From assembly GCF_000508185.1 (NCBI RefSeq), contig NZ_AYOY01000198.1, positions 1 to 64,000 of the forward strand: 64,000 nucleotides of DNA. The letters are read 5' to 3'. Within the stretch, counting starts at the first letter, position 1. Each line of letters opens with the position of its first letter. This DNA is from Sphingobium sp. C100 (lineage in GTDB: Bacteria; Pseudomonadota; Alphaproteobacteria; Sphingomonadales; Sphingomonadaceae). This document shows, in pieces, positions 63,976 to 64,000 of the stretch. The notes below the pieces were generated by a model. That model saw only the letters and a list, made by a program, of their open reading frames with translations. It did not search any database and was not told the DNA's origin. The position numbers and the translations under genes were made by a program.

Positions 63976-64000
63976 ATGATGATCCGCCTCACCCGCCTGG
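63976..64000 (+). CDS. Possible start of a further gene (partial)
   Basis: Two ATG codons (63976 and 63979) are followed by the open frame IRLTRL to the end of the window. There is no clear ribosome binding site and only 25 bp are visible. It may be the first codons of a gene divergent from the GH27 gene, or chance. Confidence 0.2.

Overview
The window is a GC-rich stretch of an alphaproteobacterial chromosome, most likely a sphingomonad (Sphingobium/Sphingomonas type). Evidence for this is the Entner-Doudoroff operon zwf-edd-glk-eda, the tig/clpP/clpX neighbourhood, an intracellular PHA depolymerase, several GTG/TTG starts, ATGA/GTGA gene overlaps, and protein styles typical of that order (TraB/GumN pair, MerC-domain protein, DUF2945, otsB-GH15-otsA). 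It is mostly core genome. I see no prophage, insertion sequence, CRISPR array or rRNA operon.

Layout. 0-4.4 kb: glyQ (minus), two tandem TraB/GumN proteins, rplY and pth. 4.4-12.9 kb: a type I secretion locus on the minus strand (TolC-like OMP, PrtD-like ABC exporter, HlyD adaptor, a small lipoprotein) followed by its probable cargo, a 1074-aa serralysin-like RTX metalloprotease behind an unusually AT-rich leader. 13-16 kb: tRNA-Leu(CAA), MerC protein, CDF transporter coupled to a small lipoprotein, flavodoxin-like protein. 16-21 kb: zwf-edd-glk-eda. 21-27 kb: lipoprotein, gamma-carbonic anhydrase, hemB, mtgA, TonB-dependent receptor. 27-32.3 kb: tig, a membrane GT2, clpP and clpX (minus), with tRNA-Leu(UAG). 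32.4-36.5 kb: ECF sigma/FecR pair, sirtuin, YdeI-like, MOSC and DUF2945 proteins. 36.6-40.1 kb: GT4, rarA, DUF429, tRNA-Thr(UGU), then a 428-bp gene-free stretch with two perfect DnaA boxes. 40.6-48.6 kb: cupin, small secreted proteins, EVE protein, 2OG-Fe oxygenase, folB, GNAT, DUF1285, NUDIX, CCA-adding enzyme and an EAL protein with a degenerate GGDEF. 48.7-57 kb: parC, a truncated DUF4349 remnant, a LysR regulator, a 53-aa ORF, the trehalose cluster otsB-GH15-otsA and a 44-aa membrane peptide. 57-64 kb: purC, TauE/SafE permease, phaZ, GST, M28 peptidase and GH27 alpha-galactosidase.

How the genes work together. The ED operon converts glucose to pyruvate and glyceraldehyde-3-phosphate from one promoter, with short overlaps coupling translation. 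The T1SS genes overlap by 4 bp each and form a dedicated exporter for the protease. The trehalose cluster can make trehalose-6-phosphate (OtsA), dephosphorylate it (OtsB), and perhaps hydrolyse a glucoside (GH15). Tig and ClpXP form a nascent-chain folding/degradation neighbourhood.

The points I find most worth a second look are: the multi-module RTX protease and its AT-rich control region; the GTGA-coupled rarA-DUF429 pair; the LysR palindrome beside a 53-aa ORF; the terminator-like hairpin inside the leader of the GT4 gene; the His/Lys/Ala-rich tail of trigger factor; and the DUF4349 remnant abutting parC. I did not find a clearly unprecedented system. These are candidates ranked by how testable they are.
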